Below are positions 1 through 5,463 of a stretch of DNA of 8,142 nucleotides, one piece after another. The notes under the pieces were generated by a model. The model saw nothing but the letters and a program-made list of their open reading frames with translations. It made no database searches and was not told the DNA's origin. Every line of letters begins with the position of its first letter. Position 1 is the stretch's first letter. A program made the position numbers and the translations under genes. Source of the DNA: CAZITB01 sp964542055 (GTDB taxonomy: Bacteria > Planctomycetota > Phycisphaerae > Sedimentisphaerales > CAMDDF01); the NCBI GenBank assembly GCA_964542055.1, contig CAZITB010000115.1:1-8142 (forward strand), read 5' to 3'.

Positions 1-1
1 C

Positions 2-1318
2 ACGGCTAAAATCACCCAAGCAACGAATAGTATGGGCAACATAAACAATGTGGCAATTTTTGAAAGTAAGAGTCTTGCTCAGATTGTAAACTTTCAGTTC
101 AAAATTCGCCCTAAGATGGAAACAGTTACTTTTAAAAACGTCTCTCTCAAGCCGAATTCTGAAACTGATGTAGAGATTGAAGTTGAAAAAAACAGCGAGC
201 AGTCAGAAGTCAGGAGTCTAAAAAAAGAAGTTAAGCAGTACAAGCAATTTGATGATTGGGTTGAGCGAATAACTTCTTTGGAAAACCATAAGCAGGCTGC
301 GTTTGTTGTTATTCCGCAGCTTTTGGAGGAAAGTTATGCCTTTGAAGTGATTAAAATGGCTTGGCCAAATATCGAGAACTACAAAGTTAGAACTGGTATA
401 TTAAAGGCATTTCATTTTGCCAAACATCCAAAGACACTGGCGGTTCTTGATATGGGAGTACGCGATAGTCACGGCGGTGTGGTATCCTATGCTTTGACAT
501 ATGTAAGTGATTATTCAGGTGAAAAGTTTCCAGGTTATGGTCAAGAGTATAAAAGCTGGTATGAGAAAAATAAAGGCAAAAGTCCATCAGATATTTTTAA
601 AGAGAATCAAACAAGCCGCAATATTCACCATGAAAAATTTCTAAAAGAAATGGTAACTTGTTTTACAAGTGGTGAACAGCCAAAAAAACTTTGGGATTAT
701 GCAATGGATTTGGGCAGTGCCAAATATGCTTTCGCAATTCCAGTTATGATAGGAATGATCGATGCCGACAATTCTTATGATACTATTTACGGTGTTGGAT
801 ATTTCGGTTTGGGCAAAATCACTGGCGTTGAATACAGTCCGTTCCACGATGGAGGTTGGTGGCGAAGGTGGTGGAATGAAAATAAAGCCGAATATCCAGA
901 ACAAGTACAAAAAATTCAGATTCCTGATTACCCAAAAACAGAGCATGGAAAAGATTTCATCTATTATCCTGCTAATATTGATACTGTTGATGGTTTGATA
1001 TATTGGGCTTTAACTCGATATGAAGAGCTCAAAACTGGTTACCCGGATTGGGGTTCTGTGGCAGATAAATTATCTGATATGCAAGAGGAAAAAGCAGTTC
1101 CTTATTTGATAGCTGCGATAGATGCAGATGAAACCGGGCATTTGAAATACGCTATTGGCTATCATGGTTTGGATAGATTGACAGGAGTGCCTTATGATGA
1201 AAGTCATGATGGTAAGTGGTGGGTGAACTGGTGGAATGAAAATAAGACCCGTTTTTCAGATGATGTTCAGGTTTTGCAAATAGAAAAAATTAAGGAAGAA
1301 TATCTAAGTCAGAAGTAA
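2..1318 (+). CDS. HEAT-like repeat protein with WW...WWNENK repeats, 5'-partial
   Basis: The frame is open to the left edge (ten codons before the ATG at 32), and that ATG has no Shine-Dalgarno sequence, so this is probably the 3' part of a longer gene. Residue numbers here count from that ATG. Residues 1-60 look like the end of a beta-rich domain (RPKMETVTFKNVSLKPNSETDVEIEV), resembling the tail of carboxypeptidase-regulatory-like domains. A Lys/Glu-rich linker follows. The rest is an alpha-helical repeat region. Two strong units at about residues 234-300 and 354-420 each carry IDAD, GY-GL, LTGV/ITGV, HDG-WW and WWNENK, and they align without gaps at a period of 120 residues. A weaker unit ends near W176 (SWYEKNK). 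There is no transmembrane segment in the visible part and no catalytic motif that I recognise. The likely role is protein-protein interaction, possibly as the C-terminal part of a multidomain planctomycete protein. The gene is convergent with the AMMECR1 gene, with a 27-bp gap and no clear terminator. Confidence 0.75.
   Translation, partial: TAKITQATNSMGNINNVAIFESKSLAQIVNFQFKIRPKMETVTFKNVSLKPNSETDVEIEVEKNSEQSEVRSLKKEVKQYKQFDDWVERITSLENHKQAAFVVIPQLLEESYAFEVIKMAWPNIENYKVRTGILKAFHFAKHPKTLAVLDMGVRDSHGGVVSYALTYVSDYSGEKFPGYGQEYKSWYEKNKGKSPSDIFKENQTSRNIHHEKFLKEMVTCFTSGEQPKKLWDYAMDLGSAKYAFAIPVMIGMIDADNSYDTIYGVGYFGLGKITGVEYSPFHDGGWWRRWWNENKAEYPEQVQKIQIPDYPKTEHGKDFIYYPANIDTVDGLIYWALTRYEELKTGYPDWGSVADKLSDMQEEKAVPYLIAAIDADETGHLKYAIGYHGLDRLTGVPYDESHDGKWWVNWWNENKTRFSDDVQVLQIEKIKEEYLSQK
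731..928 (+). repeat. WW repeat unit 1 within the HEAT-like protein
   Basis: This stretch encodes residues 234-299, with IDAD (243-246), GYFGL (256-260), ITGV (263-266), HDGGWW (272-277) and WWNENK (280-285). It aligns without gaps to the unit at 1091-1288, with about half of the residues identical. The DNA run GTGGAATGAAAATAA is identical in both copies, which points to duplication or strong codon constraint. Confidence 0.8.
1091..1288 (+). repeat. WW repeat unit 2 within the HEAT-like protein
   Basis: This stretch encodes residues 354-419, with IDAD (363-366), GYHGL (376-380), LTGV (383-386), HDGKWW (392-397) and WWNENK (400-405). Every landmark lies exactly 120 residues after its counterpart in unit 1. 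The spacing suggests a repeating unit of about three helical hairpins. The unit runs almost to the protein's C-terminus. Confidence 0.8.
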
Positions 1319-1345
1319 AAGCATTTTGACTGTTTGAATAGAAGA

Positions 1346-1909
1346 TCAGTGTATCTGGGGAAAGGGTTTTGAGAAAATTTCGCAGGTAAAGAGGTAAACT
1401 ACGGTTTCCTTGTCTTTCCAGGCGTCCGGTGGCAGGCCTGCTTTGTGGTAGCAGCAGTTCGCAAGGAATTCATCGGCTGTCCAGCCTGTTTCGGTGGCTA
1501 CCTGGGGCAGAAAACAGCCTGAATGATAGCCGCGGACAATGTAAATGCCATGTTCGCCCAGTTTCAGACCTGCCGGGTCATCAGTTCTTTCCAGCGGTGA
1601 CAGGACTGAAATTTCAATTTCGAGTTGATCGAATTCTTCTGGGATGATCGGGTTATTGCGAAACCTGGGATCGCCCGTCGAAGCGGAGACCGCCATATCG
1701 GCAACCATCTGGAACAAGGGACGGTCGGCGACGAATTGTCCTATGCATCCGCGAAGTTCGGAACCATTTTTAATTGTTACGAAGCAGCCTCGGTTTTCAT
1801 TCAGTTCGGGATCGTCAGATTCTGGCTCGGGAATTTTTTCGCCCATTACAGCGGCGACTATGTTTTGCTTGGCAATTGAAAACAGAGTTAGTTTTTGCTG
1901 ATCGTTCAT
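1346..1909 (-). CDS. amrA: AMMECR1-domain protein (AmmeMemoRadiSam system protein A)
   Basis: A 187-residue protein made up of a single AMMECR1 domain. Numbered from the ATG at 1909, it shows the family signature LRGCIG (52-57), the SASTGDPRF segment (75-83), the strand LEIEISVLSP, and the C-terminal stretch with LPQVATETGW, EFL and CCYHKAGLPPDAW. The biochemical role of the family is not settled. In many genomes it is linked to a Memo-like protein and a radical SAM protein, but neither is visible here. Translation could also start at a TTG at 1945 (199 residues). I prefer the ATG because the extra residues (MTSLYCAPKLEY) lie outside the usual family N-terminus, and because that TTG is the first half of a -35-like TTGACA. 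It is the last gene of the ispE-spoVG-amrA run, 85-121 bp after spoVG depending on the start chosen. The symbol amrA is used for the family and is not specific to this protein. Confidence 0.88.
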   Translation of the reverse strand: MNDQQKLTLFSIAKQNIVAAVMGEKIPEPESDDPELNENRGCFVTIKNGSELRGCIGQFVADRPLFQMVADMAVSASTGDPRFRNNPIIPEEFDQLEIEISVLSPLERTDDPAGLKLGEHGIYIVRGYHSGCFLPQVATETGWTADEFLANCCYHKAGLPPDAWKDKETVVYLFTCEIFSKPFPQIH

Positions 1910-1916
1910 ATATTCA

Positions 1917-1945
1917 AGTTTAGGCGCGCAGTAAAGAGATGTCAA
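1917..1945 (-). promoter_or_regulatory. Candidate promoter of the AMMECR1 gene
   Basis: Reading the minus strand, TTGACA (1945-1940) is followed by a 17-base spacer and TAAACT (1922-1917, 4 of 6 matches to TATAAT). The expected transcription start falls within one or two bases of the ATG at 1909, so the message would be leaderless. No Shine-Dalgarno sequence precedes the ATG, which fits. This is a consensus match only, and the gene may also be read from ispE/spoVG. Confidence 0.35.
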
Positions 1946-1975
1946 CCAAGAATTTGAATTTAGAAAACCTACGAG

Positions 1976-1991
1976 ACCGTACTTTTACGGT
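1976..1991 (-). other. Small perfect hairpin between spoVG and the AMMECR1 gene
   Basis: On the minus strand, ACCGTA and TACGGT are separated by the loop AAAG, giving a 6-bp perfect stem with a tetraloop, about 40 bases after the spoVG stop. No strong U-tract follows (only TTTT about 8 bases on), so it is at best a weak terminator, an attenuator or an RNA 3'-end stabiliser. Confidence 0.3.
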
Positions 1992-2030
1992 TAAGTGCAA
2001 TTTACTACAAAAAGTTTTTACAGAGTAGAT

Positions 2031-2456
2031 TTAGTCGCCTTCGCTGATGTCGTCTAATTCTGTAGGAACATAGCCTGGCTTTTTGGAGTTTTCGAGTTCC
2101 TCTTCAAAAGCTTCAATTATGCTTTCTTGAATCTCTTCCCGACATTCTGCGTTGATTGGATGGGCGATATCTGCGTGAAGTTTCATCCTGCCTTTTGCAT
2201 CTTTATGTGCACGATTTTCCAGTAACGGTGCACCGCAATTATTGCAGTACTTTGCACGAAGATGATTTTTTCCACCGCATTTTTCGCAATGATCGCTCAT
2301 CTTCCTTGAGGGCATGGCTACAAAATATCCGCCTGTACCTTCGATAATCTTGATGTCGCGGACGACAAAACAATTATCTACGGTCATCGAGCAGAAAGCT
2401 TTTAGCCGGTCATCTTTGTTGCTTACCAGTTTTACCCTTACTTCGCTGATTTCCAT
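2031..2456 (-). CDS. spoVG: SpoVG family regulator with inserted zinc ribbon
   Basis: A 141-residue SpoVG-fold protein. SpoVG proteins are small nucleic-acid-binding regulators known from Firmicutes and spirochaetes. The conserved core is clear: MEISEVRVKLV with DDRLKAF at the N-terminus, DNCFVVRDIKIIEG (27-40), FVAMPSRK (45-52) and ADIAHPIN (95-102). Between PSRK and AHPIN, where the classic protein has a short loop, there is an extra segment of about 40 residues with C57-x2-C60-x10-C71-x2-C74, a likely zinc ribbon. The acidic tail (QESIIEAFEEELENSKK, ending DDISEGD) is longer than in Bacillus. The start is supported by GAGAGGT seven bases before the ATG. The gene lies 21 bp after ispE and is almost certainly cotranscribed with it. 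spoVG also lies a short way downstream of ispE in Bacillus, so the neighbourhood is old. The RNA or DNA target is unknown. Confidence 0.93.
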   Translation of the reverse strand: MEISEVRVKLVSNKDDRLKAFCSMTVDNCFVVRDIKIIEGTGGYFVAMPSRKMSDHCEKCGGKNHLRAKYCNNCGAPLLENRAHKDAKGRMKLHADIAHPINAECREEIQESIIEAFEEELENSKKPGYVPTELDDISEGD

Positions 2457-2463
2457 GGCATTT

Positions 2464-2470
2464 ACCTCTC
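2464..2470 (-). promoter_or_regulatory. Shine-Dalgarno site of spoVG
   Basis: GAGAGGT lies seven bases upstream of the spoVG ATG on the minus strand, inside the 21-bp gap after ispE. It fixes the start codon and is the best ribosome binding site in the left half of the window. Confidence 0.7.
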
Positions 2471-2477
2471 TTAATGT

Positions 2478-3371
2478 TTACCATCGATTGTTAGAGACAA
2501 TTATTACCTTTGTATTTAAATTACGCTGTAGAAGTCTCTTTTGTTTATTAAGTTGTATAATTTCGTTATCTTCTGGAACAACGTAGATAGCGGATCCACT
2601 TCCGCTAAGACAAACGCTGCCGTTTATAAAAGACTCTACATCATTTTTTAAATCAGCTAATTCAGGGTTCAGCTTAAAACAGCTGGTTTCTAACATATTA
2701 GCGCACATTTTTGTAATTAAATCAATCCTGTTTTTGTCAATATAGGTAATTATTTCTGCTTTTTTAGCTTCAAACTGATCGGAATCAGGAAGGAAATTGG
2801 CGTAAACCTCTTTAGTAGAAGACTTTACATCAGGAAGCAGCAGCAGGGCGTTAAAATCGTATTTCGTGGAAATATTTTCTATTTTTTCGCCTCTTGAGGT
2901 GCAAATTGCCAGCGGTCCTCCCAGGAAAAAGGCAATATCGCTGCCGAGCTTGGCTGCGTAAGTTCGCAGGGCGTCATCATTTAGGTTCAGTTGGAACAAT
3001 CTATTGAGCCCCATCAAGGTAGCAGCAGCATCCGATGAGCCGCCTGCCAGCCCAGCTGCCGCGGGTATGTTTTTAGTTAATGTGATCTTGAGATTTTTAG
3101 TTATTCCAAGCAGTGCAGCGGCTTTATATACCAGGTTTTCAGGTGTCTGTGGTGCCTCATAAGGACCGTTGCAGATTAGCTTGATTTTTGGTAATGGCGT
3201 TTTTTCAAGTATAATATTGTCATAGAGGTTGATTTTTGCCATTACAGTATGGACTTCGTGGTAGTTATCCGAACGCTTGGGGCCTATCAGAAGTGAAAGG
3301 TTTATCTTTGCGGGAGCATGGATCAGCAGCTTATTTTCTGAGAGTTGCTCAAATTGGGGTTTTGTTTCCAT
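2478..3371 (-). CDS. ispE: 4-diphosphocytidyl-2-C-methyl-D-erythritol kinase
   Basis: IspE phosphorylates the 2-hydroxyl of CDP-methylerythritol with ATP in the cytoplasmic MEP pathway to isopentenyl diphosphate. The 297-residue length is typical. It is a GHMP kinase: motif 1 is HAPAKINLSLLIG (18-30) with the expected catalytic lysine K22, motif 2 is the ATP loop PAAAGLAGGSSDAAA (103-117), the expected catalytic aspartate is D145 in KLGSDIAFFLGG, and motif 3 is CLSGSGSAIYVV near the C-terminus. The substrate motif YHEVHTV (37-43) is also present, with N where Gly often precedes YHE. A weak AAAGGT lies about 11 bases before the ATG. Upstream, TAAAAT (3410-3405, minus strand) could be a -10 box, but I see no convincing -35. 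It leads the ispE-spoVG-amrA run and is divergent from thiL across 116 bp. Confidence 0.95.
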   Translation of the reverse strand: METKPQFEQLSENKLLIHAPAKINLSLLIGPKRSDNYHEVHTVMAKINLYDNIILEKTPLPKIKLICNGPYEAPQTPENLVYKAAALLGITKNLKITLTKNIPAAAGLAGGSSDAAATLMGLNRLFQLNLNDDALRTYAAKLGSDIAFFLGGPLAICTSRGEKIENISTKYDFNALLLLPDVKSSTKEVYANFLPDSDQFEAKKAEIITYIDKNRIDLITKMCANMLETSCFKLNPELADLKNDVESFINGSVCLSGSGSAIYVVPEDNEIIQLNKQKRLLQRNLNTKVIIVSNNRW

Positions 3372-3487
3372 TTGAATGTTTTACCTTTAATTGTGTTTTT
3401 ACTTATTTTATTTGAAAGTAGTAATGTTTCCATGGTTTTTTTAGAAAATCATGGCAATTTGTACATCCAAAAATTAGAATACTGCTA

Positions 3488-4408
3488 ATGGAAAATGGCG
3501 AAGATAAAATTACCGGTTGGTTTAAACAGCAGTCGAAAGCGGACAGCCGTAGATTTCCTATCGGAATAGGGGATGATATGGCGATGGTTTCGCTTGAACA
3601 ATTCGCAGGAGAAGGTTTCCTGGTAACCACGGATATGCTGCTTGATGGAGTTCATTTCGAACTGGAAAAAAGCGGTATCGAGAAAGCGGGTTATAAAGCG
3701 ATGGCTGCAAGTTTAAGCGATTGCGCGGCCATGGCAACTATTCCGGTTTGTGCGGTTGTTGCCGTTGCGCTGCCCAAAGGGCTTGATGGGGAAAATCTAA
3801 AAGAACTTCATGCCGGTCTAGATCGAGCTGGGGAAATGTTCGATTGCGAGTTGATCGGTGGCGACATAACCAGCTGGAATGGTAAGTTTGTGATATCGGT
3901 TACTATCAACAGCAGAGTTGGCAATTCACCGCCTGTGAGAAGAGATGCAGCCAAGGCTGGGGATGTGATTTGTGTAACTGGTCAGCTGGGCGGAAGCCTT
4001 TCGGGTAAGCATCTGGATTTCATTCCTAGAGTGAATGAAGCCCTGCGGCTAACTGAAATCTGTAAAATTAATTCGATGATGGATCTAAGTGATGGCTTAA
4101 GCCGTGATTTAAAACGGATATGCCAAGCCAGCGGAACGGGCGCAGAGATTGATGCGGACAAACTACCTGTTTCGCAAGCGGCCAGAGAAAGCAGTGACCC
4201 AATAAAATCAGCATTAAATGACGGTGAGGATTTTGAACTTTTGTTTACTTTAAGTGAAGATGAGTATGGGAAGCTGATGAAGTCCTGGGATATGGAAGTA
4301 AAGATTTCCGCTATAGGTCGAATCATCGAAGGAGATAAAATGTGGTTGATCAAAGATGGTGGGAAATTTGATTTGAAGCCGGCTGGTTTTGACCACCTGG
4401 TGCAATGA
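3488..4408 (+). CDS. thiL: Thiamine-monophosphate kinase
   Basis: ThiL phosphorylates thiamine monophosphate to thiamine diphosphate, the last step of cofactor synthesis, using ATP and Mg2+. The 306-residue length is normal. It belongs to the PurM/ThiL/HypE fold. Visible motifs are GIGDD (26-30), TTDMLLDGVHF (47-57), SDCAAMA (77-83), GGDIT (124-128), VTGQLGGSLSG (163-173), MMDLSDGLSRDL (197-208) and GEDFELLF (246-253). These supply the acidic Mg2+ and phosphate ligands, and none appears to be missing. The ATG at 3488 places GIGDD at residues 26-30, as expected, although the frame stays open upstream to about 3425 and no Shine-Dalgarno sequence is present. The gene stands alone: no other thi gene is in the window. 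It is divergent from ispE and convergent with the AraC gene. Confidence 0.95.
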   Translation: MENGEDKITGWFKQQSKADSRRFPIGIGDDMAMVSLEQFAGEGFLVTTDMLLDGVHFELEKSGIEKAGYKAMAASLSDCAAMATIPVCAVVAVALPKGLDGENLKELHAGLDRAGEMFDCELIGGDITSWNGKFVISVTINSRVGNSPPVRRDAAKAGDVICVTGQLGGSLSGKHLDFIPRVNEALRLTEICKINSMMDLSDGLSRDLKRICQASGTGAEIDADKLPVSQAARESSDPIKSALNDGEDFELLFTLSEDEYGKLMKSWDMEVKISAIGRIIEGDKMWLIKDGGKFDLKPAGFDHLVQ

Positions 4409-4444
4409 GTTTAGTTGGCATAAGCAATCTTGCAAATCAAAAAT

Positions 4445-5329
4445 TTATAAAAAAGCTTTTCGATATTCTGTTGGAGAAACTTCGAATCTTTTCTTAAAAA
4501 TTCTTGAAAAGTTATAAGCATCTTCAAAGCCTGTCATTTTAGCGATTTGGTTGACATTGAAGTTTGTTGTAATAAGTAAGTTCGCGGCTTTGTTCATCTT
4601 TAAATTCATAAGATATTCATAAGGCCTTATTTCATTATACATTCTAAATAGCCTGGCGATGTATCTAATGTTCAAATTGCATTCATCGGCAATTTGATTT
4701 GACGAACTTATTCTGATAAAATTATTTTCGATATGGTTTTTGCATCTTAGAAAATTTTCGTAAGAAGTGCTTTCAGTGAATTTATCGTGACGGTCGTCTG
4801 CCTGTTCCAGCAGAATTGCCCGTAAGTAATTGCAGCAGATTTGATGTGCATATTTTGTACGATTAAGTCCGACCTGCAAAATCTGTTTGAAATTGCTTAA
4901 GGTTGCTTCAGGATTTGAAACTTTGGTGATTCCCTTTGGTTCTATTTTACTTTTTTCTAGTAGTTGATTGGCTAAACTGCCTTTGAAAAGCAGAAAAAAC
5001 TGTTCCATAGGTGATTTGGGATCAGCTGTTAACTGGTAAGGTGTTTCAGGGCTAAAAGCCAATAAAGAACCATAGCTAAGCGGATAGTTTGTTTGTTTGA
5101 TCTTGAATATTCCCTTGCCGCCCACTGTAAAAATAATGACGTAAAATGGAAACATTTTCCTGTCGATGCTGAAATCAGATGCGCAATGTTCATGTCCTCC
5201 GCAAGCAATTGTCAAGTCAGAATCACTTAGCCTTAAATCGTCAAAATAAAAATATTTAGCTTTGAGTACGTGACCGGGAACACCTTCAGCAAATTCCTTT
5301 TTGATTGTATTGTCGGGGCGATATTCCAT
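4445..5329 (-). CDS. AraC-family transcriptional regulator of the divergent sugar operon
   Basis: A 294-residue two-domain regulator. Residues 1 to about 160 form a cupin-like sensor domain, with CGGHEHCASDFSIDR (43-57), FPFYVIIFTVGGKG and the GSLLAFSPETPYQL strand pair usual for AraC_binding domains. The last 95 residues or so are a double helix-turn-helix. HTH1 covers SSNQIADECNLNIRYIARLF, and HTH2 plus the family signature run from NVNQIAKMTGFEDAYNFSRIF to KKRFEVSPTEYRK. The ligand is unknown but is presumably a sugar or sugar derivative made or used by the neighbouring operon. The protein ends directly after the signature. Its ATG follows eight A residues and only a weak AAGA ribosome site, so translation may be modest. 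It is divergent from the epimerase-oxidoreductase operon, and the gap carries paired operator-like repeats. The target genes are inferred from position. Confidence 0.93.
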   Translation of the reverse strand: MEYRPDNTIKKEFAEGVPGHVLKAKYFYFDDLRLSDSDLTIACGGHEHCASDFSIDRKMFPFYVIIFTVGGKGIFKIKQTNYPLSYGSLLAFSPETPYQLTADPKSPMEQFFLLFKGSLANQLLEKSKIEPKGITKVSNPEATLSNFKQILQVGLNRTKYAHQICCNYLRAILLEQADDRHDKFTESTSYENFLRCKNHIENNFIRISSSNQIADECNLNIRYIARLFRMYNEIRPYEYLMNLKMNKAANLLITTNFNVNQIAKMTGFEDAYNFSRIFKKRFEVSPTEYRKAFL

Positions 5330-5337
5330 TTTTTTTT

Positions 5338-5352
5338 CTTAAAATGATATTA
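5338..5352. repeat. Left arm of mirrored 15-bp leader repeat (AraC-gene side)
   Basis: CTTAAAATGATATTA on the plus strand matches the reverse complement of 5441-5455 at 14 of 15 positions. On the minus strand it ends exactly eight bases before the AraC-gene ATG, covering the AAGA that would act as its ribosome site. Confidence 0.6.
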
Positions 5353-5356
5353 ACAA

Positions 5357-5398
5357 GTTCCTTATATGCATTATTTTGTTCCTTAATTCCATTGTTGT
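5357..5398 (+). promoter_or_regulatory. Probable AraC-type operator: two direct half-sites, 21 bp apart
   Basis: GTTCCTTA occurs at 5357-5364 and again at 5378-5385, a 21-bp period (two helical turns). The similarity continues past the core: both copies also share CATT about five bases later, and 16 of 21 positions match overall. Two short boxes per half-site, with half-sites 21 bp apart and in the same orientation, is the layout known for AraC araI1-araI2, where each DNA-binding domain contacts two adjacent major grooves. The downstream half-site runs into the candidate -35 at 5392-5397. Binding by the neighbouring regulator is inferred. Confidence 0.6.
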
Positions 5399-5401
5399 CA
5401 A
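5373..5401 (-). promoter_or_regulatory. Candidate promoter of the AraC-family gene
   Basis: On the minus strand a consensus TTGACA (5401-5396) is followed by a 17-base spacer and CAAAAT (5378-5373, 4 of 6 matches). The expected start is near 5366, giving a leader of about 37 bases. The downstream operator half-site core (5378-5385) lies in the spacer and touches the -10, so regulator binding would be expected to block this promoter (autorepression). Confidence 0.45.
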
Positions 5402-5420
5402 GGGAATTCTTCGATAGAAT
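5392..5420 (+). promoter_or_regulatory. Candidate promoter of the epimerase-oxidoreductase operon
   Basis: TAGAAT (5415-5420, 5 of 6 matches to TATAAT) lies 17 bases after a poor -35, TTGTTG (5392-5397). A weak -35 overlapped by the proximal operator half-site is typical of promoters that need an AraC-type activator. The start is expected near 5427, with a leader of about 37 bases. Confidence 0.45.
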
Positions 5421-5421
5421 T
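5405..5421. repeat. AATTCT-N5-AGAATT inverted repeat over the operon -10 box
   Basis: AATTCT (5405-5410) and AGAATT (5416-5421) are perfect inverted copies around TCGAT. The right arm contains most of the candidate -10. It could be a second regulator's site or chance in AT-rich DNA. Confidence 0.35.
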
Positions 5422-5440
5422 GTTAATAAAATTCACTGAA

Positions 5441-5455
5441 TAATTTCATTTTAAG
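5441..5455. repeat. Right arm of mirrored 15-bp leader repeat (operon side)
   Basis: TAATTTCATTTTAAG is the inverted counterpart of 5338-5352 (14 of 15). It ends eight bases before the ATG at 5464, the same distance as on the other side. It merges into AAGGA (5453-5457), the ribosome site of the first operon gene. An inverted copy of the operator core, TAAGGAAC, also sits here at 5452-5459. Confidence 0.6.
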
Positions 5456-5463
5456 GAACAATT

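Noticed and set aside
641..946. A 101-codon minus-strand open frame within the HEAT-like gene
   Set aside because: It is antisense to the WW repeat unit. Its Pro/Ile/Phe-rich translation follows from the repeat's codons, and no start signal was seen.
1097..1104. A further GTTCCTTA identical to the operator core
   Set aside because: It lies inside the coding sequence of the HEAT-like protein (encoding part of AVPYL), has no partner 21 bp away, and one chance hit in 8 kb is not surprising.
1425..1901. Several plus-strand open frames opposite the AMMECR1 gene
   Set aside because: The minus-strand frame has the complete AMMECR1 signature. The plus-strand translations match nothing and overlap one another in different frames.
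3372..3487. Possible riboswitch (for example TPP) upstream of thiL
   Set aside because: The 116-bp gap is AT-rich with no TPP-box-like CTGAGA segment or stable multi-stem structure, and thiL is a kinase gene not usually controlled this way.
3982..4353. A 123-codon minus-strand open frame within thiL
   Set aside because: It is opposite the conserved ThiL motifs DLSDGL and GEDFELLF. The Ser/Ile-rich translation is typical of an antisense shadow.
4409..4460. Possible bidirectional terminator between thiL and the AraC gene (AAAAGCTTTT at 4451-4460)
   Set aside because: The palindrome has no loop-forming stem of useful length and lies inside the last codons of the AraC gene. No GC-rich stem with a T-tract was found in the gap.
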